NCBI GenBank assembly: GCA_016490735.1
Contig: JAEMWC010000133.1
Location: forward strand, 273,501 to 337,500
From: Pachyseris speciosa
Taxonomy: Eukaryota; Cnidaria; Anthozoa; Scleractinia; Pachyseridae
Reading direction: 5' to 3'
DNA: 64,000 nt
The first letter of the stretch is position 1; each line of letters begins with the position of its first letter. The translations under genes and the position numbers were made by a program. The notes beneath the pieces were generated by a model. It was not told the DNA's origin. It did not search any database and was given only the letters and a program-made list of their open reading frames with translations. Shown one piece after another: positions 31,995 to 42,960 of this stretch.

Positions 31995-32682
31995 GAAGAT
32001 ATTCAATCAATTTTTTATACATAGTTCGCTTGAGAGTGGACTTACATGGTTAGCTTATATTTGCAATATCAAAATAGCTTCATTTGCACTCCAGTCGTAC
32101 CGATTGGAAACTGCAACTATATATATGATAGCTAGCGCTTTGATATATTCCAAAGATAAGTGATATCTTAATCTCAAATTGGCACGAATTGATGTCTCCA
32201 TGGTGGCCATTGAAGGGCCATTGAAGGGTCTTTAAAACTCAAAACAAGCCTATAAATTCTTTTAACCTTATGACAGAAAAGAAAATTAGTATTTGAGTGG
32301 GAAATGACTGAATTAAATGCAGAGTGTTTCCATCTCTTGTTGAGGATCATCATTCAATTAATGTTGTCAGAATGCTCTTGAAATAACTTTCACTGTTTAT
32401 TTTTGCCTGCATTAATTACGTGTGACGTAAATTGTCCACAAATATGTCTTAGAAAAAACGCTTGTGAAAGAAGATTAAAGCTCAGCGAACTCACCATATG
32501 ACGTGTTATTGACGTCGTTTAGTGCTTATACAAGCGATACAGACCGCAGCGTTTTTGACGAAAGCGATACTCAAGCAACCCAGACAGAAGTTTTAAATTT
32601 ACGCCAGCGCTAGGGTCTGCAGGGTTGTGTTCCTGCTCTTCAAGATCAGACCACAGTCCTCACCAATTCCACCGACTGAACC
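31995..32682 (+). promoter_or_regulatory. 5' region of GPCR 1
   Basis: Parallels 44200-44780 along its length (TATTCAATCAATTTTTTATACATAG; AATATCAAAATAGCTTCATTT; GAATTGATGTC). It contains GCATTAATTACGTGTGACG and the proximal block AAAAACGCTTGTGAAAGAAG. Versions of that block also precede the receptors at 52072 and 57521. This is the likely promoter/5' UTR of the family. No clear TATA box near the expected distance. Confidence 0.55.
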
Positions 32683-33570
32683 ATGAATTTCTCGTTGGAA
32701 AACACTCCAAATCCGCCATCCCAAAGGGAATGTTCTCTTCCATTAACCCATGGCATCGCTCTGATCACAGCCAATTCTATGGTTTGCGTGTTTGGAACAC
32801 TTGGCAACTTAATGGTGTGCTTGGTCGTCGTTACGTATCCTCGTCTTCGCCGCAGCTCCAACTACCTTCTCTTCAGCCTAGCCATCGCTGATTTGATCAT
32901 CACCATGGTTTGCGAGCCTCTGCTGTTGAAAATCTTCAGCAGGAGAACATTCTTCCACGACTGTTCAACAAAACATCTGGACCTTCCGTATTCAATTTTA
33001 TCCCACATTTCGTGTTCTTCATCCGTTGTGCACCTGGCCGCGATCAGCGTGGACCGTCTCATCGCTGTTTGCTTCCCTCTACGCCATCGCTGCTGCATGG
33101 ATAAATGTGGATTGCAGACAATGCTGGTAATCGCTTGGGTGTACCCGATTTTCTCTCTTGTTTTGAGAGCCTTCCTTGCAAAGTCCTTTCCTAAGGGACT
33201 ACTGGGCGTCTCCGCTTTCGGTCTATGTGTTCTCATCATTATTTTGTCCTATCTCATTATCCTCGCATTTGTGTTTTTTCAAAAGAGGAAGAGAAAGAAG
33301 TTGACAGGTCGGCACTCATCTCGCATGGAAGTACGAGTTGCTTGTACGCTGGCCATAGTCATTGGTATGTTCATTGTCTGCTGGGTGCCGGTTATGGCCT
33401 CCTTATTTGCCGCAGGAAAACCACTCATAACGTTTTACGGGCCTACCCACATGTGGCTGCGTACCTTGTCTCTGTCCAATTCCGCCATGAACTTTTGGAT
33501 TTACACCGCGAGAATCCCGGACTTCCGTGATGCGTACGCCAAAATATACCGAAAGATGTGCAGCCAGTGA
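32683..33570 (+). CDS. class A (rhodopsin-like) orphan GPCR 1
   Basis: A single-exon, 295-residue seven-transmembrane receptor. Landmarks: GTLGN in TM1 (N42), LAIADL in TM2 (D70), VDRL at the TM3 end (124-126, DRY variant), FPLRH in loop 2, basic loop 3 (KRKRKK), CWVP in TM6 (233-236) and NSAMNFWIY in TM7. The usual Pro of NPxxY is Phe (271), and extracellular loop 2 has no Cys, so the TM3-loop 2 disulfide appears missing. Very short N-terminus and loop 2 recall the melanocortin/adenosine/cannabinoid-like group. N-glycosylation site at N2. It is one member of a tandem array with receptors at 52072 and 57521. Ligand unknown. Confidence 0.9.
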   Translation: MNFSLENTPNPPSQRECSLPLTHGIALITANSMVCVFGTLGNLMVCLVVVTYPRLRRSSNYLLFSLAIADLIITMVCEPLLLKIFSRRTFFHDCSTKHLDLPYSILSHISCSSSVVHLAAISVDRLIAVCFPLRHRCCMDKCGLQTMLVIAWVYPIFSLVLRAFLAKSFPKGLLGVSAFGLCVLIIILSYLIILAFVFFQKRKRKKLTGRHSSRMEVRVACTLAIVIGMFIVCWVPVMASLFAAGKPLITFYGPTHMWLRTLSLSNSAMNFWIYTARIPDFRDAYAKIYRKMCSQ

Positions 33571-33790
33571 ATTTGGAATACTTATTTCATTCGTAATAAG
33601 CAGTACTGCTTAGAGGAAATTGAACTGAAAATCCTCAAAGTATCTGGAGAAGAACAATCGAACAATATTTTATTATCCTCACCCAGGGAATGCAACCACT
33701 CGCTGTAGGATTGGTAAAATTTTATTTGTATTTTTGTTGGTAGCATTGTACTTTTAGGCTCAACATATCTCTACAAGTAAATGATGTTAA
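33571..33790 (+). other. 3' UTR of GPCR 1
   Basis: Sequence after the stop that is conserved with the relic at 29575-29765, supporting a transcribed or duplicated 3' flank. Confidence 0.5.
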
Positions 33791-33841
33791 AGTTCTAAAT
33801 TATTATTATTATTATCATTATTATTATTATTAATTATTCTA

Positions 33842-33914
<73 letters not shown>

Positions 33915-34099
33915 ATCAGCTTTGTGAACTGGCTGATCTTTTTCCGGTTTGCTTCCTAAGGGAGCGGGTCATAGCCCATGACCAAAGGTCCCTTAGAGTT
34001 TTCTCCTTACTCTAGAGCTCCGACACCTTTCTCAAAATCCTTGCCGTTCCCAGTTAAGTAGCTTTCTGGAGTAATGAAATACTAATTTTGACATTCAAC

Positions 34100-34161
<62 letters not shown>

Positions 34162-34185
34162 AGTTCTAAATTATTATTATTATGT
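33789..34185 (+). repeat. insertion bounded by (ATT)n and flanking duplication
   Basis: AAGTTCTAAATTATTATTATT occurs at 33789 and again at 34161. It encloses two long ATT microsatellites (33800-33912 and 34102-34160) and about 190 bases between them (AGGGAGCGGGTCATAGCCC...). This looks like a tailed retroposon (SINE-like) with its target duplication, or a microsatellite expansion around one. Confidence 0.55.
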
Positions 34186-35390
34186 CATCATGTTATTGTT
34201 TCAATAGGCTTCTTGTAATTTAGGACTTTTATCTAGAAAATTAATAAAAGAAGGCGCAGACATTTCACGATGGTCCCCATTTAGATGAAAATAGAAGAGG
34301 TAAAGCACTGAAATAGATGCAAATAGACGAAGTACAGGCGTTGTGTTGAAAAAAATGCATGTGAAGCCTCACTGATGTTTACTTTTAACAGAAATAGTTG
34401 TAGGTACATAAAATGTGCCCTGCTAAGAAGAATGTTGAAATCGTGTCTTCAATATCAGTGCACTTTCTATGCAGTTCTATGCAAAACCAACAGAACAAAC
34501 AAGAACTTCAGCTAAAATTTTCAGAAATTTCACTTTCCAGCGATCACTGACACTTTTTAAAAAATTAACACACATTGATAATGTTCTGGCCTGCACTCGA
34601 TGCAATGTATCAATCACTAGCTTCAAACTTTCCGGTTACAGATATGACGTTTTGTAGGAAATGAGAAGAATCCCCATTGTTGTTGTTTTTGTTATTCTGT
34701 TCGGCCGCGGTTTCAGTTTTGTTCCACGCATCAAGACAAATTTCTATAAGCTATTTCTTGAAGCATTACCTGGACTTTTGTCTTGCTTATCCCTCATATA
34801 TCTTGTTTCCGACCAGGTCTGGTGAGACAATGTTCCAGTCCATCAAAATAAATTGAAATCGTGCCTTCATTTTTTATTTATGAAATTCGCCCATGGTGCT
34901 GTTGTTTCAATGGATTACAAATTCGCTTCCTTCGGCTCGTACATCTACGTGAAAGCCTTTCCACCCTCTTTGAGCAATGATTGAATACTTTTTTACTAAA
35001 CTCAAACTGACCATTTATAGCCATTCACAGAGCAAATAAACTCTGCACTTTTTCCAAAAAGGACCCTAAACGTTGTTCTCGAACCGTTTCATATCAAGTT
35101 GAAGATGAAATATACTTTCTTTTTAGCTGGCCTAAATACTCATTGGGTGAGTACTGAGTATTTAGGCCAGCTGAAAAGAAAGTATAAGTAACAGAGATTT
35201 TATAGTAAAATAAAAAATCACTTGACGAATACCACCCAATTATCCTCTATAGAAGTTACCAAGGAATTAATGAATTCTCCTGATTATTTTGTTAATATTG
35301 AATTGACGAAGTTCATTCTATTTTGCTTAGATTCGCGTAATAGTAGCATATTATCTAAATCAGACTGATGTATCTTTAATTTGTATTTTC
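34186..35390. other. spacer with one strong hairpin
   Basis: Mostly featureless. At 35112-35185 a near-perfect inverted repeat (ATACTTTCTTTTTAGCTGGC...GCCAGCTGAAAAGAAAGTAT) with a loop of about 13 bases could form a 30-base-pair stem. Confidence 0.6.
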
Positions 35391-35396
35391 CTTCTC

Positions 35397-35894
35397 GATG
35401 AGGCCAAATAATCAAGCTTCCAACGCGCACGTAATGAACATAAACGTTTTAATCATTTCTAAAAACACCGTTGCTATAGAGAGAAAACAAAACGAAATGC
35501 ATGTTACAAGTGAGCAAAAATAAACTGAAAATTGACAAGAAAGTAACAATAAAAAGACATAAAATTGAACCAGAAAAAGACACTTACAAACGTTGTATGA
35601 TTTCCAGGACGGAACACGAAAGGCATAAATAAACGAGCGAAGAGGCATAAACGACCTTAGCGAGAGACAGTGGCGAAAACAAAACCGAAATAACGAAACT
35701 CGTACTAAAAGGAGCTAAAACAAAGGAAAATTATGCGAGAAAGAAGTAACAGAAATAACTTGAATAACTTACGAAAAGCACAAAATTAAACGTGGCAAAG
35801 GCACTTAAAAACGGAAAGAATGCGGCTTACAAAAGAACGCAATTAACACATATAACCTACGACTAAAAGGTTAACACAAAAAGCGGCAGCAACA
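35397..35894 (-). repeat. BEL/Pao 3' LTR
   Basis: Direct repeat of 40754-41251, same length, differing at roughly ten positions including two compensating single-base indels. The low divergence implies a fairly recent insertion. Confidence 0.93.
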
Positions 35895-35999
35895 TCTGGC
35901 TCCCCTTAAGAGTTTTATGAACTCTTAACAGTCTTCAGTTCTCAATACAGTTTCAATGTCACAATTTGTGAGATCCTAAGGGCTCCTCTGGTGGGGATT

Positions 36000-38173
36000 A
36001 CCCCAGTCTTCATGCTTCATTTTCTAATAACAGCACAAGTTTATCAATTGATCTAGGGTCGCTGTTCTCGTGGCGATTTTAACCGACCGGACAACTCCTT
36101 CTGAATCTGGGAAAGTGTCGATCACACGTGCCATGGACCAGCAGTTTCTTGGCGAACGATCCTCCACGATGAGGACCAGGTCTCCCTTCTGTAGATTTCT
36201 TTTAGGGCGGTTCCACTTGACTCGTTGTTGTAACAAGTGAACGTATTCCTTCTTCCATCTTGACCAGAATACATTAGAAAGATACTGGACCCTTCTCCAT
36301 CTCTTTCGAAAGGTAAACGTCAGCTTTCTGGAAATTACCGGGTAGAGGCATAACAATCTTCGATTTCATCGTAAGCAAGTGGTTCGGTGTGAGAGGGTCC
36401 AAGTCATCAGGATCGCTGGATGGAGTGGTGAGTGGACGGCTGTTGATGATGCATTCCACCTCCGCTAACAGGATCCTAAACGACTCATCGTCAAGGGCAC
36501 GACCATGTTCTCACAACAGCGCAGTCAAAATTGAACGCACGGAACGAATTTGGAGTTCCCATACACCTACCATATGGGACGCTACGGGTGGGTTCGGCTT
36601 CCATCGTATAACCCAGTCGGCCTTGTGATCTCTGCAGAGATTATGTTGAATGACGTCACGGTTCATTTCTTCCAAAGCCTTTTTCAATTCCTATATTCCT
36701 ATATTCGTTCCCTGGTCTGATCTGATCTCGCGCACAGGTCCTCTTCGTGCTATAAACCGTCGTAAGACACTTAGGAAAGAATCTGTTTCCAGTGTATTGG
36801 CCGTCTCGATATGTACAGCTCTACTTGACAGGAAGGTGAAGAGTGCACCATAGCGTTTTAATTCTTTCCGACCCTCTTTAATTCAGAACGGACCAAAGAA
36901 GTCAACTCCACTGTACGTAAATGGCGGGGCTGACGTTGTTCTCTCTTTGGGCAGATCAGCCATCTTCTGTTCACCGACTGGACTTCGAAGGCGGCGGCAC
37001 GTCACACACTTGGCGATAAGATGTCTCACGACGGAATTACCGTTTACGATCCAGTATTGACTTCTGAGCGCATTTAACGTGATTCCTCGTCCTGCGTGGG
37101 CAACTCTCTCATGGGCGTCACGGACGCTGAGGTCCACAATGAAGTTTTTCTTTGGCAGAATTACTGGGTGCTTGAAATCTTCAGGAAACTCCTGTGATTT
37201 GTCAGGTCTGCCACCGACGCGCATAAGGCCATTCTGGTCCAGCACAGGGTCTAGGTGGAACAACGCGCTTGATTTCTTGATTTCAGATTTCTTGGCTCTC
37301 GTTAGGTGGTGTTCGTCCTTGCAGTCTCCTCGTTGGATCTTCTGTAAAGCTCCGACTTCACAAGGAAACGCACAGCGCAAATCACCTTTGTCGTTTTGAC
37401 TTCTTAAGTATGTCACCTGGCCGTAACCGGATGTGCTGGCATCGGAAAAGCTATTTAGCTGTCTTGAGATGACTGTACCAAAGCCAACAGGCTTGATGCA
37501 GCGGTCCTTCGAGAAGTGTTCCAAAGTCGATAACTGGCTTCTCCATTTCTCCCAGCGTGCACGAAATTCTTCGCCATTTTCGTCATCCCAGCCCAGCCTC
37601 AGGCGGCATAGGTCCTGTAAGATTTCCTCTCCAACCAATAGGAACGGCGCCGCCATCCCCAGTGTGTCATATACAGAACATATAGTGGACAGGATGCCTC
37701 TTCGTGTGAGTGGCTTGTCTTAAAGGACGATCCGAAATCCGAGCGTGTCTGATTCCACTGCCCAGTGGACTCCGAGAGCTCTTTCAGCTGGGAGGTAATC
37801 TCTGGTCAGGTCCAAGGTTCTGATGTCTTGAGCGCGTTCTTCTTGAGGAATCGTCGCCAAAACGTTATGACTGTTCGCATCTCGCATACCCCTTCGCTAT
37901 GATGTCGTTCATAAAATTGAGATAGTCTGCATAAAAGGCACCATTTCTTTTCAGTTTTTTCTTCAGCCAGTATGCCCTGCGAAGCATTTTCTCTCTGTTG
38001 CCAGGGAAACGTACATTACGGAGGCGGAATGAAAGAGGGATCTCGTCATGCTTGTCGTCCGTGCGTGTAACACCTTCATTAACCATCTGCAGGAACTTCT
38101 TGTCTTCTTGAGTGTGTTCTAGCTCTTTGCCTTTAGATCGTTCGCTGAAATCTAACTCGAACATCTCATTCAA
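36000..38173 (-). pseudogene. BEL/Pao pol remnant: RT edges, RNase H start, integrase
   Basis: In order: the RT N-terminal region (FELDFSERSKG, EIPLSFRLRNVRFPGNREKM, YADYLNFMNDIIAKGYARCE), which jumps directly at about 37870 to post-RT sequence (LATIPQEERAQDIRTLDL, LPAERALGVHWAVESD, LSTICSVYDTLGMAAPFLL). The catalytic palm with its YxDD motif is therefore deleted. RNase H begins (FSDASTSGYGQVTYLR) but is cut short. The integrase zinc-binding part (HAGRGITLNALRSQYWI, CVTCRRLRSP) and the start of its core (YSGVDFFGPF) follow, then a degraded core and the C-terminal DUF5641 domain (GDLVLIVEDRSPRNCWSMAR) at 36200-36090. Several frameshifts. Confidence 0.85.
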
Positions 38174-38497
38174 GGCTTGTGGGTGACGATTTCTTTAACT
38201 CTGTCTTCTACCATGAAGTGATGATCAAATAACCTTTTGGAGCCAATTTCCTTTGTAGCTATTCTATTGCAGTTCACCGTTGAATGTTCTTTGTTACACA
38301 TGTTCAAGGGTCCCACTATCGCCCATCCAGTAAAGGCTTTAACAGCGAAGGGGCCACCATTTTCACTTGCAACGACGTCCATTGGTTCAAGGGCCTTTGG
38401 ACAATTTGAGCCTATAAGAAGACCGACTTTAGCGCCAGGCAATCTTGGGGGCAGTTCTTCCTCTTTGCGTTTAAGGTGCGACCATCACTGGGCAAAT

Positions 38498-38857
38498 TCA
38501 AGGCGTTGGCACATTCTCTTCGACTGCGGTAATATCTTCTTTCGTAAAGGTCTTCGGTAAGTGTATGGAATTGTTCCCATTTAAGTCTGACGCGATCAAA
38601 CCGTTCAAGACCTTGGTATCGAGCAGCATAGATCCATTGACAGTCTTGATCACTAGTTTAGTGTCGACACCACTTAAACCTAGGCTGGCCGCGACATCCT
38701 CAAGAATAAACGTGCCAGTACTGCAGGTGTCTAGCATGGCGTAAGTAAGGACTTCACTTCCAGCTGCCTTCAGCTTGACAGGGACGATGGGTACGGCTGT
38801 TATCGCGGTTCCTGTGCCCACAACATGACAAACGGCTTCATTTGCTTGGTCGTTCAT
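38498..38857 (-). pseudogene. BEL/Pao aspartic protease (DUF1758-type)
   Basis: 120 codons with the active-site motif YAMLDTCSTGTFI, then LVIKTVNGSMLLDTKVLNG. This is the retropepsin-like domain that cleaves the polyprotein. The following frame 38442-38170 has LLIGSNCPKALEP and FTGWAIVGPL, the usual segment between protease and RT. A frameshift near 38470 separates them. Confidence 0.85.
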
Positions 38858-39027
38858 CGAGGCTTTGGCTGAACTTTGCTGTTTGGCTGCTGTTCGGTTG
38901 AGCTGAAATGTTTCGTCATGAAGTCCTGTTGGATGACGACGAGAGCACGTTTTGCAGGTCCTTCTCCGTGCGTACCCACTGGATCTGTGGCCGGTCCCGT
39001 AACAAGCAAAGCAGAATCCCTTTTCTT

Positions 39028-40660
39028 TCAGGAACTCTCTTCTTTATATTCTTTCTCAAATACCCCTGGCAGTCGTCTAGGTCGTGGACCTTTCACTACA
39101 GAGCTGGCAGACAAGGTTGGTTTCTGCTGTAATCCTGGTATTCGTATCAATCGCGGTTGCATGGCTGGAAACGTAACTCGAGGGACGCAAACGGTCTCCT
39201 GCGACTTTGGGCTTGTTGATGTACTTGTCTTTACGAGAGCGATCTGGTTCAACAACGAGATTCAAAGCTTCTCGGGAGAAGATAGGGTCCATAGCGATTC
39301 CAACTTCAGTTTTAACAAAGCTCACAAAGTCGGCAAAGGCAGCGATTGTTTCTCGCGACAATCTTAGTTTGTTGGCCTCTCTGCGCCATCGGTCTTGAAG
39401 AGGAAGTGGAAGCTTCTTCACCAAGCTTTGCAGGTTATGAGGATGATCGAGGACGGTCAAAAAGGCTAGTGAGGTCATCGCACTCCGACACTGCGTAAGA
39501 AAGGTACAGAACCGGTCAAGAGCCAAATCGTCTCCAAGCCGAATGCATGGCCACTCGTTAAACTTCTTGATGTAGCCGTTGCAAATCTTGTAAGGGTCTC
39601 TGTATTTTTCTCTTAAGAGCTTCTTTGCTTCTGGATAGCCTCTCTGTTCATCCAAGTGAAGACATCCTTTGATCAGCTCGTTAGGTTCTCTTTCCAAGTA
39701 TTGTTCTAAGTATCGTAGAGAAACATCGTTGAACCTCAGCTTGGATTCTATCTGCGACTCGAAACTCGTCACAAATGAAGAATATTCCAAATGATCGCCG
39801 GCAAACTTCGTAATTTGCAATGACGGGAGAAGGCTCTGCTGGTGTTGCTCGACCAACATTTTTGTCAACTTATTCTGCTGGGTAAAAACTTCCTGGAATC
39901 CACTAGACGCACTTTGAGCTGTGTTCGACTTGGCGTGAAATTCAGGGACAAGAGGATTTGGCTGCGGGTACGACTCCGGCTGTGGCACTTTAGGTTGACC
40001 GGATGGGACATTACTTGTACTCAATTCTTCTCCCATGGCGCCATTCTCAATTTCCGCGTAAGCTCGTTCACGTGCTTCTGCAACCGCTAACTGTTCTTCT
40101 AGGCGCAGTCTTTCAGCCTTCTGCTCCAACTCTTGTTTGCGCTCTAGAAGTGCTACTTTTGCTTTTAATTCGGCTGCCTTGGCTTTTTCTTTTGCTCTGC
40201 CGGAGGCTATGGAGGACTTTGAACTTGTGGCTTTGGAGCGACACGACGATCCGGTGTGTCTTGTTGAAGTCGATCTACTTTCTAAGCTATCCTCGATCTT
40301 GTTTTTCGCAGAAGAAATCCATTGTTCCGTTGTTACGATATTATTTGCACGGCTAGCTGTACTGCTCGGCATACCAATCATTCGCTACGTTCAACTCTTC
40401 ATCGGTCTCAAGATCGCTAAGCAAGGTTGCGACGGCTAACTTTAACTCTTCACAAGTGATACGAAAGGCTGCTAAAATATTTTCAACAACATCCACGTTT
40501 TCAGCGTTTTCCGTTGAAGACACAATTTGATCAATTTGACGCGAACCTTTCTTTTGAAGCGAATGACAATCCGTCCATCTAATGTGAGCAATATAGGACT
40601 TTCCTTTCTCAGTTCGCTTGGTCGAACGCTTCGGCCTTTATACTCCGACCGCACCAGAAT
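39028..40660 (-). pseudogene. BEL/Pao gag (DUF1759-type)
   Basis: The minus-strand frame 40381-39077 (434 codons) carries a charged coiled coil (RAKEKAKAAELKAKVALLER) and the Pao gag core: LPSLQITKFAGDHLEYSSF, FNDVSLRYLEQYL, GYPEAKKLLREKYRDP, WRREANKL. N-terminal coding continues upstream in another frame (TCEELKLAVATLLSDLETDEELN, about 40490-40395), so a frameshift breaks the start. A C-terminal zinc-knuckle region follows at 39130-38900 in shifted frames. It would form the capsid-like shell of the retroelement. Confidence 0.85.
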
Positions 40661-40753
40661 TCACTGAACCCAATTCGTCGTCTTCAACAGCTTGATCCGC
40701 CTGGATTTGGCTCTCTTTATCCATAGTTTTCCCATGTAACGCTTCAACGAAAT

Positions 40754-41251
40754 GATGAGTCCAAATAATCAAGCTTCCAACGCGCACGTAATGAACATAA
40801 ACGTTTTAATCATTTCTAAAAACACCGTTGCTACAGAGAGAAAACAAAACGAAATGCATGTTACAAGTGAGCAAAACTAAACTGAAAATTGACAAGAAAG
40901 TAACAATAAAAAACATAAAATTGAACCAGAAAAAGACACTTACAAACGTTGTATGATTTCCAGGACGGAACACGAAAGGCATAAATAAACGAGCGAAGAG
41001 GCATAAACGACCTTAGCGAGAGACAGTGGCGAAAATAACACCGAAATAACGAAACTCGTACTAAAAGGAGCTAAAACAAAGGAAAATTATGCGAGAAAGA
41101 AGTAACAGAAATAACTTGAATAACTTACGAAAAGCACAAAATTAAACGTGGCAAAGGCACTTAAGGAACGGAAAGAATGCGGCTTACAAAAGGACGCAAT
41201 TAACACATATAACCTATAACTAAAAGGTTAACACAAAAAGCGGCAGCAACA
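40754..41251 (-). repeat. BEL/Pao 5' LTR
   Basis: Promoter-side LTR for the minus-strand element. It ends next to CTTCTC of the target duplication at 41252. Confidence 0.93.
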
Positions 41252-41317
41252 CTTCTCATTACATTATTCCATTGTTCTTGTTAAGATACGTGCTTTTGCA
41301 ATACTGGACGAGGTGGA

Positions 41318-41423
41318 GCAAAATATCGTGATTTGTCAGCGGGAGCAGTTCAATTATTTGCCGAAGCCGAAGGCTGAGGCAAATTATTGATCTGCGAGAC
41401 ACCGGCAAATCACGATACTTTAT
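41318..41423. repeat. foldback hairpin
   Basis: Arms AAATATCGTGATTTGTC and GGCAAATCACGATACTT enclose a loop with GCCGAAGCCGAAGGCTGAGGC, of the same style as the other foldbacks in the window. Confidence 0.65.
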
Positions 41424-41829
41424 GAAAACCGAGTTCAATAATAGTTTTATCATTCGATCGCCAAGCTTGTTTTTCATAATTATATTTGGGAAGCGAGAAA
41501 CGATCTGTTATTTTTCACTGAATTTGAAGAGCTTTGACGCGTAGACACAACTACGCATCAGCAGAATATTATCACAGTTGGACGAGGGTCTGGATGGGGG
41601 GATGCTAATGTCAGTTGTCAGTTAAAATCTCGTCCATTCCTCAGTTGTCAGTAAAATTTTGAGGCATTTGTCAGTTGTCAGTTAAGTGGCTGTTAATGAT
41701 TAATTGAAGACCTGAAAACATTCGTGATTGGCCCATTTTTAGAAAAAATACATATAATTAAATGCAGAACCCTTATTTTCTTAAATTTCTTTGATTTGTC
41801 CTGTTTGATCATCATACATAACAAGCATC

Positions 41830-42960
41830 TCAATTTCTTACAAGGAACTGCATGAGTTGTCTCACATGTTGAGGTGCCAACTCATCTTCGGCCTCTCTCT
41901 CCAAGTCCACTTCAGTGCAATCTGCAGATTTGTCAGCGTAAACTGCTGGCCGTAGGGCCTGCCCCTGCCTTGTCCTTTGTGGTCTCATCTGGGACAATGC
42001 TTTGTCTTACATGCAGGATGATATTTCTTAATGAATTCTTTCATGGCCGTTCAGTCTCAGCACTGATCTCTGCAGACGGAAGAGGTTATATGAACTCTAT
42101 GCTAGCAAAATCCATGCTAGCTGGTCTGCGGGACTGGATAATATGTCATTGAGTTTTCGTGGGTGAAACGCTTTGCCCCCCAGTTTGTTACTCTATTCAA
42201 AGACTCCCTAGAGATGGTTCCAAAATCTTAAGACTTAGCAAGGTAGTAATAAAAGTCTCATGTGTGAATGATATATGAAGTGAATCATATATGAACTGCG
42301 GAAATGAAATCAAATGAAGAATGATCCTCGCAGTTGTGAATGCAATTTATGCAATTGCGAAAAGAAGCCTGAAAATTTTTCAGGAAAAAAAAAACCGTTA
42401 AAGTCCTGAATTTTTTTCAGGCTTCTTTTCGCAATTGCATAAATTGCGTTCACAACTGCGAGGATCATTCTTCATTTGAAAAGTCTCATGCTTAACACTG
42501 CTTGAAGATTCTCGCTGTGGTTTCTTTTGTGCTTTGCCTTTGCTTCACTTCAGAAACGGTCCTCTTGATGTGTTCATGTACACATGAAACAATGTTTACA
42601 GCACCTTAAAGAAACATCTGTGTTTTCTCTGTGCTTTGAGCGTGGATGCCAATGCAAAACTATGATAGAGGAGTTCCAGCACTCTCAAGAATGACACAGT
42701 ACCACTCTGAGTCTAGAAACTATAGTTTGATAATGCCTGCAGCTACATCCGATACAACAAATGTCTTATCCAATGAACAAACCCCGCGAACCTGACTGAA
42801 ATGAACATGTTTGATCGGTTCCGTCACTTGTTCCCTCCTCTCCAGAACCGACCAAAGTCTTAACTGTTTTCTCTATAGGAGATAACAAAAACTTGACCTT
42901 TCGAGCTCCTAAGTCAATGAAAGCAATTCCGTTTTCAAAGCCACAGAGCATCTTGATTTC
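41830..42960 (-). pseudogene. decayed NHL-like repeat gene inside element D
   Basis: Minus-strand frames with shifts give IAFIDLGARKVKFLLSPIEK, KTLVGSGEEGTSDGTDQTCS, VRGVCSLDKTFVVSDVAAG (an NHL/beta-propeller-like succession), then LELLYHSFALASTLKAQRK and EHIKRTVSEVKQRQSTKE. Past the nested MITE follows QQFTLTNLQIALKWTWRERE with EDELAPQHVRQLMQFL. This resembles a repetitive hypothetical protein family I associate with anthozoan genomes, function unknown. It could be the element's own gene or captured host sequence. Stops and frameshifts make it inactive. Confidence 0.45.
42290..42480. mobile_element. family F foldback MITE, fullest copy
   Basis: Arms of about 75 bases (TCAAATGAAGAATGATCCTCG...AAGCCTGAA and inverse) are nearly perfect, with a short A-rich loop. 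It is related to the split copy at 1806-2360. It interrupts the decayed gene of element D. Confidence 0.8.

Larger units (their letters stand above)
35397..41251 (-). mobile_element. BEL/Pao LTR retrotransposon, internally deleted
   Basis: Two 498-base LTRs bound an interior of about 4.86 kb, all read on the minus strand. CTTCTC at 35391-35396 and 41252-41257 is the target duplication. LTRs start TGTTGCTGCCGC. A polypurine tract (AAGGGGAGCC) abuts the 3' LTR. The pol frame lacks the RT catalytic core and most of RNase H, and the remaining frames are shifted, so it cannot move on its own. Confidence 0.95.

Noticed and set aside
32862..33239. Minus-strand and alternate-frame proteins overlapping GPCR 1, with similar ones at GPCR 3
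   Set aside because: They are complementary to a clear seven-transmembrane gene and reflect its codon usage.
35412..35648. 78-codon gene in the BEL LTR
   Set aside because: Lies wholly within the LTR and is broken in the other LTR copy.
39842..40439. Plus-strand leucine-rich frames
   Set aside because: Shadows of the minus-strand gag coding sequence.
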